From contig CAADVS010000046.1 in the NCBI GenBank assembly GCA_900752545.1, positions 1-47,493 on the forward strand: a stretch of DNA of 47,493 nucleotides, written 5' to 3'. A model generated the notes under the pieces. That model searched no databases. It had not been told where the DNA came from and was given only the letters and a program-made list of their open reading frames with translations. Below, one piece after another: positions 7,993-16,202 of this stretch (position 1 is its first letter; each line of letters starts with the position of its first letter). The DNA is from an uncultured Collinsella sp. (GTDB taxonomy: Bacteria > Actinomycetota > Coriobacteriia > Coriobacteriales > Coriobacteriaceae). The position numbers and the translations under genes were made by a program.

Positions 7993-10479
7993 TTAATACG
8001 AGAAATACTCGCTCTCAGCGGATAAGTTCGGCCCCAACCACGGATCGCCATCCAAGAAGAACTCAGGCCAGTGCTGCATGAACAGTGCTTGCTCGCGCTT
8101 CCAGCGACTCATCTTTTCCTCGTTGGCCTCTTCCCTACCGCGCGAGGTGAACTCGTAGTGATACAGCTCGGCATAAGGCGTAAAGATGGTGCGGTAGCCG
8201 GCCTCCCACACGCGAAGGCAAAAGTCAGCGTCGTTAAAACCGACGGCGAATTCCTCGTTATAGCCTCCGACCTGCTCAAATACGTCGCGTCGCACCATCT
8301 GGCAGGCACCCGTCACGGCGCTAAAGTTGCCCGGGCGCACAGCGCGGGCAAGATAGCCCTCGCGCTTTGCTGAGAAGTCCTGGTTGGCATGGGCAAGTGC
8401 GCCACGCACGCCAACCAAAATGCCGGCATGCTGCACCAGATGATCGGCAAAGTAGAGTTTGGCGCCCACCACGCCCGCATCGGGACGCTGCAGATAGCTC
8501 ATCATCTCTTCGATAAAGTCCGGGCTTATAACCTCGGTATCGTTGTTGAGCAGCAGCAGGTAGTCGCCCTTAGCGTGCTCCACACCAAAATTGATGATCT
8601 GAGAGTAATTGAACTCGCCCGGCCAGTACACAACGCGCGCGATGCCCTTGCCTTCTGATGCTGAAGCCACGCGTTCCGGCAGGGTTTCGTAATACGCAAA
8701 CGTATCCGGGGCTTCGCTGTTGTTCTCCACCAAGACGATCTCATAGTTGGCATACGTGGCCTTCTGGGCAATCGACATCACACAGGCATCGAGCGTCTCA
8801 ACGTGGTCCTTGGTGGGAATCACAATGCTCACCAGCGGCGCAGGCTCCGGCAGCGCATAGCGCATGCGATAGACAAACGGCGTCTCGGTCTCCTCGACCG
8901 TTCCGCAAATGCCCAGCTCGTTAAAGTGACGCTGCAGCGCAAAGCACCCGGCTTCGATAGCATACGGCTTGCTATCGGCAGAGCCGTCGGCGGTCGATCC
9001 CGGATGCACGCGCCAGTGATACAGCACATGCGCAACGTGCTCAAAGCGCGCGCCGGCTGCAAGGCAGCGAAGCGTCAAGTCGTAGTCCTGGGCACCCGCA
9101 ACGTCTTCCGGGGACGTGCCAATACGATCGATTAGCGCCTTCTCCACCATCAGGAAATGCGTCACGCAGTTATGGCTATAGAGCAGATCGACGTTGAGCT
9201 GCGTCTTAAAGACAGGCTGACCCCACTCCCCCGTTTTCTGGAACATGTCCTCGTCGCAGAACAGGACCTGGGGGCGCTCGCCCTCGGCCGCCTTATTCAG
9301 CGCGGAAACATACTGGAATAACGCGTCCGGCTCCAGAATGTCATCGTGGTCCAAGAACGCGATGTAGTCGCCCGTCGCTTGCTCGATACCTGCGTTGGTG
9401 TTGACCACAATGCCGCCGTTGCCGGGAAGCTCGATGCGACGGATGCGCTCGTCATTGGCGGCAGCCGCAAGATTGGCCACCGCATCCCATTCAGGTGAGG
9501 CATCCATAAGGAGCAATTCCCAGTTGTCATAGCTCTGGGCTAGCACCGAGTCCAGTAGCTCGCGCAGGTAGACCCGATCAGTCTTGTAGCACGGCACCAC
9601 AATGCTCACGAGCGGCCTGTAGGCGAATGCCACGGAAGCGACACGCTGGCACACCAAATCGCCCGGCTTTGCACGATGCTGTTCAAACCAACGTCGATAA
9701 GCTGCGTCGTCTGCACGCGCGTCCTTCATGCGGCTCCAGCTGTCGTCGACCATGCCGTTGTACAGGCGACCATCCATGGCGCAAAACCCGCCCTGGAACT
9801 GCTCTGTGGGATCGCTCACAATCGCGACAAAATCCCGTATATCCCGAGGCATCTCGACGCTCAGATACGTTTTATTGATGCGGCATCCGTTCTGCTGCGG
9901 CACATCGACCTGCGATTCAAACACATGTACGGTGGTATCAATCGCATTCATATGCGTATCGAAGATCTGGAGCTCAGGTGCGCATTGGGGGTCTCCCGCC
10001 CAGGTAACCTCATAGCGCCACACCGCGCCGGCGTCTGCCGGTAAATAACGAACAGCATCGATCTCATAGCGACCGCAGCACTCGCCGCGCTGTGCATCGC
10101 GAACGAGTGCACACATCGCAGGCTTTGCTTTGTAGTTAATCTTGGATTCCAGCTTGGCCACGCGGCTATCGAGGCGAATGGAGCCAAGCTTTTGGCCACC
10201 GGACACAAATGCAGCGTCGATCGCAGAGCCATCCAAAAACGGAAGCACCAAGACGGCAAGCTCGCGCTCGTAATCGGCAACGGAAGGGCAAAGCGCCAGC
10301 ACACGGCCATGGTCAACCGGGAGTACCAGCGACGGCACACAAGAACCGCTCGTCGTCGCATGGGCAAACGCTTGAGAACCCTCCCGCTCAATAAGCGCGG
10401 CGACATCCTGACCGGCAAAACGAAGCAGCACAAATAGACGGCCCTGACTGCGGCAAAGCGCCAAACGCTTGATACTCAT
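7993..10479 (-). CDS. Two-domain GT2 glycosyltransferase
   Basis: This 828-residue protein has an N-terminal region of about 290 residues without a recognised motif, then two family 2 glycosyltransferase domains in tandem. The first starts with PLVSIVVPCYKTD and has the acidic motif FLDHDD. The second starts with PLVSIVIPTKDH and has LLNNDTE followed by FNDADFCLRVWEAGYR. Proteins with this double GT-A layout build rhamnose- or galactofuranose-containing surface polysaccharides, adding sugars from nucleotide donors on the cytoplasmic side. It is the last gene of a five-gene operon. Its ATG at 10479 directly abuts the stop codon of the preceding gene, with AGAGG just upstream. Its last roughly 128 codons are repeated in damaged form at 4715-5101. 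Confidence 0.85.
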   Translation of the reverse strand: MSIKRLALCRSQGRLFVLLRFAGQDVAALIEREGSQAFAHATTSGSCVPSLVLPVDHGRVLALCPSVADYERELAVLVLPFLDGSAIDAAFVSGGQKLGSIRLDSRVAKLESKINYKAKPAMCALVRDAQRGECCGRYEIDAVRYLPADAGAVWRYEVTWAGDPQCAPELQIFDTHMNAIDTTVHVFESQVDVPQQNGCRINKTYLSVEMPRDIRDFVAIVSDPTEQFQGGFCAMDGRLYNGMVDDSWSRMKDARADDAAYRRWFEQHRAKPGDLVCQRVASVAFAYRPLVSIVVPCYKTDRVYLRELLDSVLAQSYDNWELLLMDASPEWDAVANLAAAANDERIRRIELPGNGGIVVNTNAGIEQATGDYIAFLDHDDILEPDALFQYVSALNKAAEGERPQVLFCDEDMFQKTGEWGQPVFKTQLNVDLLYSHNCVTHFLMVEKALIDRIGTSPEDVAGAQDYDLTLRCLAAGARFEHVAHVLYHWRVHPGSTADGSADSKPYAIEAGCFALQRHFNELGICGTVEETETPFVYRMRYALPEPAPLVSIVIPTKDHVETLDACVMSIAQKATYANYEIVLVENNSEAPDTFAYYETLPERVASASEGKGIARVVYWPGEFNYSQIINFGVEHAKGDYLLLLNNDTEVISPDFIEEMMSYLQRPDAGVVGAKLYFADHLVQHAGILVGVRGALAHANQDFSAKREGYLARAVRPGNFSAVTGACQMVRRDVFEQVGGYNEEFAVGFNDADFCLRVWEAGYRTIFTPYAELYHYEFTSRGREEANEEKMSRWKREQALFMQHWPEFFLDGDPWLGPNLSAESEYFSY

Positions 10480-11547
10480 CTACACCTCTCGCTTTCCCAG
10501 GGCGTTCGCTGCCATGCGTTTGCAGGCACCCAGGCGCCCAAACCTCAAGACGTCGTAATCGAACATGAGCTTTTTGCACTCGCGGGCATTGGGGGCCTTG
10601 CTGGCAAGCGCCGCACGCACCATAACAGCAACAGAAGGAGCGCATTGTGCGAGCGCAGCAACGCTGCCCACGGCAGAGCCGGCGAGCGCCGTGGCAACGG
10701 CAGCAAACACCTTGCCGCAGTCCGAACCCAGCAACCTGAGCGCATCGTACAGCACCAGATCGCAGAGGAAGTACGCCAGGTCATCGGCATGCTGAGCATC
10801 GAGACCGTCGCGCCGCCAGTCAGCCAGCACCGCGGAGTAAATCTTCACGTGCTCCAGCAGACGTGTCTCGTCGTCGTAGCGCATGGTGTCCATGAGCGAA
10901 CCCTTGCGCGCCACGCGGTAGTCATACAGCTTGTTCGAGATAAGCGCGGTCTTGCGCGAACGGCCGTACACGGCAAAATCGAAGACCTGGTCCTCGCCAT
11001 ACGTAACGGTTTCGTCGAACACGATCCCGTTGCCCAGCAAAAACTCACGCTTGCAGGCGGTGCGCCATGCAAAGGGGCGAGAAGCTTCCTTAAACAGCAG
11101 GTCAGAGCAATAGCCTTCAAACGACACATCGCGCGGACTCAGCACATAGTTAAGCCACGGATATCCCGCCTCCAGCGGATACGGATTCGCACCAAAGGTC
11201 AAAACGTCGCAGTCCTCGCGCTCAAAGGCATCGACGATCACACGGCATGCATCAGGCGTAAATCGGTCGTCGGAATCCAAGAACGCGACGATAGGCGCCG
11301 TGGACGCGGCGATGCCTGCATTACGTGCACTCGACAGGCCCCCGTTTGGCTTATCGACCAGCGTAAAGCGCGCGTCCTTTTCGCAATAGGCAGCCGCAAT
11401 CTCGCGCGAACCGTCCGGCGAGCCATCGTTGACCAGAACGCCCTCCCAATCGAGCATGTCCTGCGCAAGCAAGGAGTCCAGGCACCAGGCCAGACACTCC
11501 TCCACCTTGTAGATGGGAACGACAACGGAAATCTTAGGGGTAGCCAT
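10480..11547 (-). CDS. GT2 glycosyltransferase (B-type paralogue)
   Basis: This family 2 glycosyltransferase of 355 residues begins with KISVVVPIYKVEECLAWCLDSLL and has the nucleotide-binding NDGSPDGS, the acidic LDSDD motif and a downstream YGEDQVF acceptor motif. The C-terminal 130 residues are helical and resemble those of the gene at 12752-13792, so the two are paralogues. It acts in polysaccharide assembly with the neighbouring transferases; the donor sugar cannot be told from sequence. I chose the ATG at 11547, which has AGGAG nine bases upstream. A GTG two codons earlier lies too close to that site. The stop TAG touches the next gene's ATG, which suggests translational coupling. Confidence 0.8.
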   Translation of the reverse strand: MATPKISVVVPIYKVEECLAWCLDSLLAQDMLDWEGVLVNDGSPDGSREIAAAYCEKDARFTLVDKPNGGLSSARNAGIAASTAPIVAFLDSDDRFTPDACRVIVDAFEREDCDVLTFGANPYPLEAGYPWLNYVLSPRDVSFEGYCSDLLFKEASRPFAWRTACKREFLLGNGIVFDETVTYGEDQVFDFAVYGRSRKTALISNKLYDYRVARKGSLMDTMRYDDETRLLEHVKIYSAVLADWRRDGLDAQHADDLAYFLCDLVLYDALRLLGSDCGKVFAAVATALAGSAVGSVAALAQCAPSVAVMVRAALASKAPNARECKKLMFDYDVLRFGRLGACKRMAANALGKREV

Positions 11548-11559
11548 AATCACGTGCTC

Positions 11560-12678
11560 CTACTGCGCCGCCGGCACGTCGTCGGGATGCGGGTTATCGC
11601 CGTAGGCGCGCTGATACGTCAGCACGCGCCAAACCAGCGGCAGGCCGCCGATCTTAAAGTAGTGTTTAAACGTATTGAGCTTGCCCGGCTTCTTAAAGTC
11701 AAAGCGCGAATCGATATAGGCGCGGGGCGACTTGACCATCAGGCGCAAGTCGGTCTCGCCACGCGGGTCGAACAGCGACAGGTCAAAGCGACCGGCATCC
11801 CAGTCGGCCTTGAGCTCGGGAGATGCCTTCTCCCAAAACTGCTCGCGCAACTCATCGACCAGACGCTCATCATTCCAGCGGTACGTATCGACCTTCATGC
11901 GCATTAAAATGCCCTGGAGCTGAGCCTTGAGCTCAGGACGCTCGTCCAAAAAACGTTGCATCTCGGCATATTCGTCGCGCACGCAAAACACCTTGTTGGG
12001 CGAATTAACGGAGCTCTTCTCGTTATCCTGGCGATAGCACAAAATGGGGTCCGCAATAAACGCGGCGCGCTCGGCGCAAGCCCAAACCTTAAAGTTAAAG
12101 CCTGCGTCCTGATACGAGGCACCCGGCGTGGGAAGGAACCGAATCTGATTGTCGTTGAGGAACTCGCGCCGATAGATAGCCGACCAAATGGAAGGTTTGC
12201 GGTAGAAGATGCCCGGGCGATCGACAGGGCGATACGCGGCGCCCGTCATATGCTCGTCGATGATCCCAAACAGCTCACGGCGCTCGCTGGGCGTGGACCA
12301 ATACAGGTAAAAGTCGCCCTTTACCACATCGGCATGTTCAGCATCGGCCTTGGCAACCAGCTTTTGGAGCGAATCCTCAAACATAAAGTCGTCGGACTCA
12401 AGGATGCCCACGTACTCACCGCACGCCATCTCCAGGCCGCGGTTCATCGAGTCGCCGTAGCCGCTGTTGGCTTTGTCGATCATCTTTACACGGGGATCGC
12501 GCTCCATGTACTCGCGGATGATATCTGGCGAGCTATCGGTGGAGCCGTCGTTGATACAGATGATCTCGATGTCCTTGAGCGTCTGAGCCACGGCGGAATC
12601 GAGGCACTCGCGCAGGTAGCGTTCGACATTGCAAATAGGGACAAGCAGCGAAACTTTAGGGGTATCAGAGTTCTGCAA
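11560..12678 (-). CDS. GT2 glycosyltransferase (A-type paralogue), TTG start
   Basis: This 372-residue family 2 glycosyltransferase contains KVSLLVPICNVERYLRECLD, INDGSTDSS, YGDSMNRGLE, the acidic LESDDFM, and the A-type signature KPSIWSAIYRREFL followed by FLPTPGASYQD. It is a close paralogue of the gene at 13799-14902. An open frame continues upstream to 12987, but that part overlaps the previous gene and reads as nonsense. The true start is set by a perfect AGGAGG at 12689-12684, six bases before TTG at 12678. The C-terminal third is Arg/Lys-rich and may sit at the membrane. It belongs to the same operon as its neighbours. Confidence 0.8.
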   Translation of the reverse strand: MQNSDTPKVSLLVPICNVERYLRECLDSAVAQTLKDIEIICINDGSTDSSPDIIREYMERDPRVKMIDKANSGYGDSMNRGLEMACGEYVGILESDDFMFEDSLQKLVAKADAEHADVVKGDFYLYWSTPSERRELFGIIDEHMTGAAYRPVDRPGIFYRKPSIWSAIYRREFLNDNQIRFLPTPGASYQDAGFNFKVWACAERAAFIADPILCYRQDNEKSSVNSPNKVFCVRDEYAEMQRFLDERPELKAQLQGILMRMKVDTYRWNDERLVDELREQFWEKASPELKADWDAGRFDLSLFDPRGETDLRLMVKSPRAYIDSRFDFKKPGKLNTFKHYFKIGGLPLVWRVLTYQRAYGDNPHPDDVPAAQ

Positions 12679-12751
12679 GAGAACCTCCTGTTGAATAACG
12701 TGTAACAGGGTTATTTTAGCAGCCGAGTTGCGGCGGGCGGCAGCCTTGGAA

Positions 12752-13792
12752 TTATATAAAGCGCTCCAGGCAGGCTTTGAAACCGCGAGTCGAAAGATAG
12801 AATAGTGTGGCGTCTGCCATCGAAACGCCCGAGGTCGCCGCAACGAGCTTGTGGGCAACACGGCGAACGGCGCCCTTAGCAGGCATATCCGCCCACTCCG
12901 TTCCCATAAACGTCGTGAAAGCCCTGTTGACGCGAGCCGCCACGCGATGGAAGTCATCGGCATCCAAGCGCGCCAGGTCGAACACAATTAGGTCTAAAAA
13001 CCAAGTTATCAGCTCGCCGGGGCACAGGTCCAAAAGACCGTAGGCCGCCCAGTCCTCCAAAACCTCCTCGAGCATCCTCATGTGGGCGTCAAGCTTTTTG
13101 GCGCGAGCCTCGGCACTGTTGAACTCGTGCGTCGCCGATTCGCTCTCCATCACGTAGTGGTAGAACCTGTCCGGCATGACGACGGTCTTGCGGGCAAGCG
13201 CATAAGCCGCAAATTGGAAGACGACGTCCTCGCCCAAAGCCAAACCGGGGGCGAAGCGAATGCCTTCGCGATTGAGCAGCTCGCACGAAAAAGCCGCACG
13301 GCAGGCATAGGGCTGCGCATTCGAATGGAACAGCAGTTGAGGATCACGGGCGCCGAAGGTACCGGCTTTGGGGCTCATGAGTTGCTGGACGCGTTTGGGG
13401 GCAGCGTCGGCAGGTTCACAGACGCCGCCAAAAACGGCGGCCTCGGCATCTGCAGACTCCATGGCATGCAGCACGCGCTCGACCGTCTGGGCATCAATGT
13501 AATCGTCAGCGTCCACAAAGAAGACGGTCTCGCCCTCGGCGGCATCGATACCGGCATTTCGAGCGCACGAGACGCCCGCGTTTTCCTGGTCAATCACCAG
13601 TACGCGATCGTCGGCCTGCGCGATCCGGTGCAACACGTTCAACGAATCATCAGTCGAACCGTCATTGACGCAAACAACCTGAATCGAGCGCTCGGACTGG
13701 GCCAACAGCGAATCGACGCATCGCTGAATGGAGCGCGCAGAGTTGTAAACGGGGACGACAATCGTAGCTTTAGGACACGAGGCCTCTCCCAT
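12752..13792 (-). CDS. GT2 glycosyltransferase (B-type paralogue)
   Basis: This 346-residue GT-A glycosyltransferase has ATIVVPVYNSARSIQRCVD, VNDGSTDDS, GVSCARNAGIDAA, the acidic FVDADDYI motif and LGEDVVFQF. The helical C-terminal half (VLEDWAAYGLLDLCPGELITWFLDLIVFDLARL) parallels the gene at 10480-11547. The ATG at 13792 follows the stop codon of the previous gene by six bases, so it is operonic. The 73-base gap to the next gene is the longest within the operon and holds only that gene's ribosome-binding site. Donor and acceptor are unknown. Confidence 0.8.
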   Translation of the reverse strand: MGEASCPKATIVVPVYNSARSIQRCVDSLLAQSERSIQVVCVNDGSTDDSLNVLHRIAQADDRVLVIDQENAGVSCARNAGIDAAEGETVFFVDADDYIDAQTVERVLHAMESADAEAAVFGGVCEPADAAPKRVQQLMSPKAGTFGARDPQLLFHSNAQPYACRAAFSCELLNREGIRFAPGLALGEDVVFQFAAYALARKTVVMPDRFYHYVMESESATHEFNSAEARAKKLDAHMRMLEEVLEDWAAYGLLDLCPGELITWFLDLIVFDLARLDADDFHRVAARVNRAFTTFMGTEWADMPAKGAVRRVAHKLVAATSGVSMADATLFYLSTRGFKACLERFI

Positions 13793-13798
13793 GCCGAC

Positions 13799-14902
13799 CT
13801 ACCCCCTCAGCGATTCGATGAGGAAGGCAGCAACCACGCCTGGGCCTCCAACCGAGGCGTAATACTTAGCACGCCCCAAGGCACCATCCGTCGCAAAACT
13901 CGGATGCTCGTCAACCCAGCCCTCAGGATCTTTGAGGATGGCAGCGAGGTTCGCGCGCTTCCACGGCTTGAGGTCGTCAAGCGAAAAGTCCCCGGCATCC
14001 AAGGCCGCCTGAAATTCCTTGGCCATCTGAACCAGGAACTCCTTATAGAACTTAGGCGCCAGGCGCACGTAGTTCCACATGTACGAATCGTACTTAATGA
14101 GCTGATTGAACTTGAGCATGCGCGCGACATCGCCGCTTGCGTGGCCGCGGGCATAATCCTCTCGAATCCAACGTTCAATCTCGGCATACTCGGTATTGAC
14201 GCAAAAGACCTTAGCCGAAGAATTGACCGAGGAATTCTCGTTGTCCTGGCGATACGACAACACGGCATCATGCAGGTAAATAGCCTTATCGGCGCACGCG
14301 ATCACCTTAAAGGCGAATGACGTGTCCTGAAAGGATGCCCCCGGAGTCGGCAAGAACTTGATGCCGTTGCGCTCAAGAAAATCGCGACGGTACACGGCCG
14401 ACCAAATCGACGGTTTCTGCTTAAAGAACTGCGTCGAGTCGCTCGGGTGCACCGGCTTACCGCAGTCCTTGGCCTTAAACATCTCGTGCAGCGAACGGCG
14501 CTCCTCGGGCTTAGACCAGTAGAAATCAAAGTTCGCCTTCGCAAAGTCGGCATTATTGCTATCGGCGGCCGAGACAAGCTTTTCGAGTGCGTCGGGCGCC
14601 ATAAAGTCATCGGACTCCAAGATGCCAACGTACTTGCCACGCGCCATCTCCAGACCGTGGTTCATCGAGTCGCCGTAGCCGCTGTTGACCTTGTCGATCA
14701 TCTTGACGCGCCCATCGCGCTCCATATACTCGCGGATAATCGCCGGCGAGTTGTCGGTCGACCCGTCGTTAATGCAGATGATCTCAATATCCTTGAGCGT
14801 CTGCGCCAGGGCGGAATCGAGACACTCGCGCAGGTAGCGCTGAACATTGTAAATGGGAATAAGCAGCGACAGAACAGGGCTGCCAGAGGCGTTAGTAGAC
14901 AA
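13799..14902 (-). CDS. GT2 glycosyltransferase (A-type paralogue), first gene of operon, TTG start
   Basis: This 367-residue family 2 glycosyltransferase has VLSLLIPIYNVQRYLRECLD, INDGSTDNS, YGDSMNHGLE, the acidic LESDDFM, KPSIWSAVYRRDFL and FLPTPGASFQD, nearly identical in layout to the gene at 11560-12678. It starts with TTG at 14902, placed by an AAGGAG five bases upstream. It is the promoter-proximal gene of the five-gene glycosyltransferase operon that runs to 7993. Two of the operon's genes (this one and the third) use TTG, which may set a low translation level. Confidence 0.8.
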   Translation of the reverse strand: MSTNASGSPVLSLLIPIYNVQRYLRECLDSALAQTLKDIEIICINDGSTDNSPAIIREYMERDGRVKMIDKVNSGYGDSMNHGLEMARGKYVGILESDDFMAPDALEKLVSAADSNNADFAKANFDFYWSKPEERRSLHEMFKAKDCGKPVHPSDSTQFFKQKPSIWSAVYRRDFLERNGIKFLPTPGASFQDTSFAFKVIACADKAIYLHDAVLSYRQDNENSSVNSSAKVFCVNTEYAEIERWIREDYARGHASGDVARMLKFNQLIKYDSYMWNYVRLAPKFYKEFLVQMAKEFQAALDAGDFSLDDLKPWKRANLAAILKDPEGWVDEHPSFATDGALGRAKYYASVGGPGVVAAFLIESLRG

Positions 14903-14966
14903 ATGTGCTCCTTAGGAAATACCTGTCGTTTCATGGTATCAAAGGGTCAGCGCGCCAGCGGGCGTT

Positions 14967-14996
14967 TATATAATCTATGGAGCCTCTTGCGGGCAA
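14967..14996 (-). promoter_or_regulatory. Candidate promoter of the glycosyltransferase operon
   Basis: On the minus strand TTGCCC (14996-14991) and TATATA (14972-14967) are separated by 18 bases. The predicted leader to the TTG start at 14902 is about 60 bases. It is the best match in the divergent intergenic region for this direction. Confidence 0.45.
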
Positions 14997-15052
14997 AGCA
15001 GCCCCACATCATGCGGCGGGCCCATGGCAGGTTCCTGCGTTTTATTCAAAGC

Positions 15053-15083
15053 TTGCCGCCAAGGTGCGCCGAGCCTTTACAAT
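15053..15083 (+). promoter_or_regulatory. Candidate promoter of the divergent GT2 gene
   Basis: TTGCCG (15053-15058) and TACAAT (15078-15083) are separated by 19 bases, which is slightly long. They lie about 75 bases ahead of the ATG at 15159. Confidence 0.35.
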
Positions 15084-15158
15084 AGGACAGTCCCAAGGAC
15101 GTATTCGATAGCTTCCGTGCAGCGCTCGCCCGCCGCGCGTGAAAGGATATATTGCCCC

Positions 15159-16178
15159 ATGCCTTCAACCCTTCCCGCTCCCATCGACAAGCTCGCCATC
15201 ATCGTCGTTACGTACAAGCGCCAGGAACTCCTGGCCAACTTGTTCGACTCTATGACCGAGCTCACGGCAACGCCCTGGCGCATCGTGATTGTCGATAACG
15301 AGAATTCGCGCGAGACCGAGGCCATGTGCGCCGCATTCAACGAGCGCCTGGCCAACCTATGGGGCATCGACACCGATCAGCCCGATTCACAGGGTAACAA
15401 CGACCGTGTCATCTACGCCCCGCAGCTCGAAAACGGCGGCGGTGCAGGCGGCTTCTCCGCCGGCACTAAATGCGCCTACGACCTGGGCGCCCAGTGGTTC
15501 TGGGTGATGGACGACGACGTGCTCGTCATCCCCGAAGGCATCGAGCGTCTTGCCAAGTGGACCGACCGCTACGATGTCATCCAGGGTTCGCGCCTGGACT
15601 TTGACGGCGGCGCTTTCTTTTGGCAATACCAGCTCATCCTCTCGCTCGGCATCCCTAACCCTATCGCCAAGTGGGATCTGGGTCCCGAGGGCTACCGCGC
15701 CATGAACCAGCTGTGCTTTGAGGGCGGCATGTTCTCGCGCCGCGTGGTCGACAAGATTGGCCTGCCCGACGCGCGCTTCTTTATCTACGGCGACGATGCC
15801 TGCTACGGCTACGTAGCCAGCCAGCACTTCCCCGCCGCCGTGGTCGCCGACGTGGTGCTCAAGCGCGCCCGCGCCGTCTCCAACTGGGATATCGCCGGCA
15901 AGCGCCAGCTCAACTCCACGAGCGACACCAACCGCTACTACATCATGCGCAACCGCGGCTATCTGGCCCGCTACATGCAGATTTACGGCGACTATCACCC
16001 CGTGCTGTTCCGTCTGGGCAACATCGCGACCTTCTGCAAGGAGTTCATTCGCCTGGCCGCGGTCGACAAGTGCTTTAAGACCGGTATTCCGGCGCTGCGC
16101 CGTGGCATGAAGGACGCACGCAAGATCATCAAGGACCCCGACTGGAAGCCCATGCCGCCCATGAAGGACACCGAGTAA
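15159..16178 (+). CDS. GT2 glycosyltransferase, galactofuranosyltransferase (GlfT)-like
   Basis: This 339-residue GT-A enzyme has KLAIIVVTYKRQELLANLFDSM, VDNENS, the Gly-rich NGGGAGGFSAG, and the acidic WVMDDDVL. Later motifs are EGGMFSRRVVDKIGLPDARFF followed by GDD. The combination of G-G-x-G-G-F with D-D-D and a late G-D-D resembles GlfT-type galactofuranosyl- and related rhamnosyltransferases. The exact sugar is inference. It is transcribed away from the five-gene glycosyltransferase operon and probably completes the same polymer. The ATG at 15159 has GAAAGGA upstream; an open frame extends to 15024 but has no ribosome-binding site. It converges with the next gene 24 bases beyond its stop. 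Confidence 0.75.
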   Translation: MPSTLPAPIDKLAIIVVTYKRQELLANLFDSMTELTATPWRIVIVDNENSRETEAMCAAFNERLANLWGIDTDQPDSQGNNDRVIYAPQLENGGGAGGFSAGTKCAYDLGAQWFWVMDDDVLVIPEGIERLAKWTDRYDVIQGSRLDFDGGAFFWQYQLILSLGIPNPIAKWDLGPEGYRAMNQLCFEGGMFSRRVVDKIGLPDARFFIYGDDACYGYVASQHFPAAVVADVVLKRARAVSNWDIAGKRQLNSTSDTNRYYIMRNRGYLARYMQIYGDYHPVLFRLGNIATFCKEFIRLAAVDKCFKTGIPALRRGMKDARKIIKDPDWKPMPPMKDTE

Positions 16179-16202
16179 CGGAAGCCGGAAACACCTCGGC
16201 GC

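Noticed and set aside
12679..12987. A 103-codon in-frame extension of the third glycosyltransferase
   Set aside because: It overlaps the previous gene, reads as unnatural protein, and a perfect AGGAGG with a TTG start lies at its end.
15387..15998. Long open frames opposite the GlfT-like gene and, likewise, opposite suf, rho and argS
   Set aside because: These are shadows of high-GC codon use; they show repetitive Val/Gly/Asp or Arg/Pro composition and no start signals.
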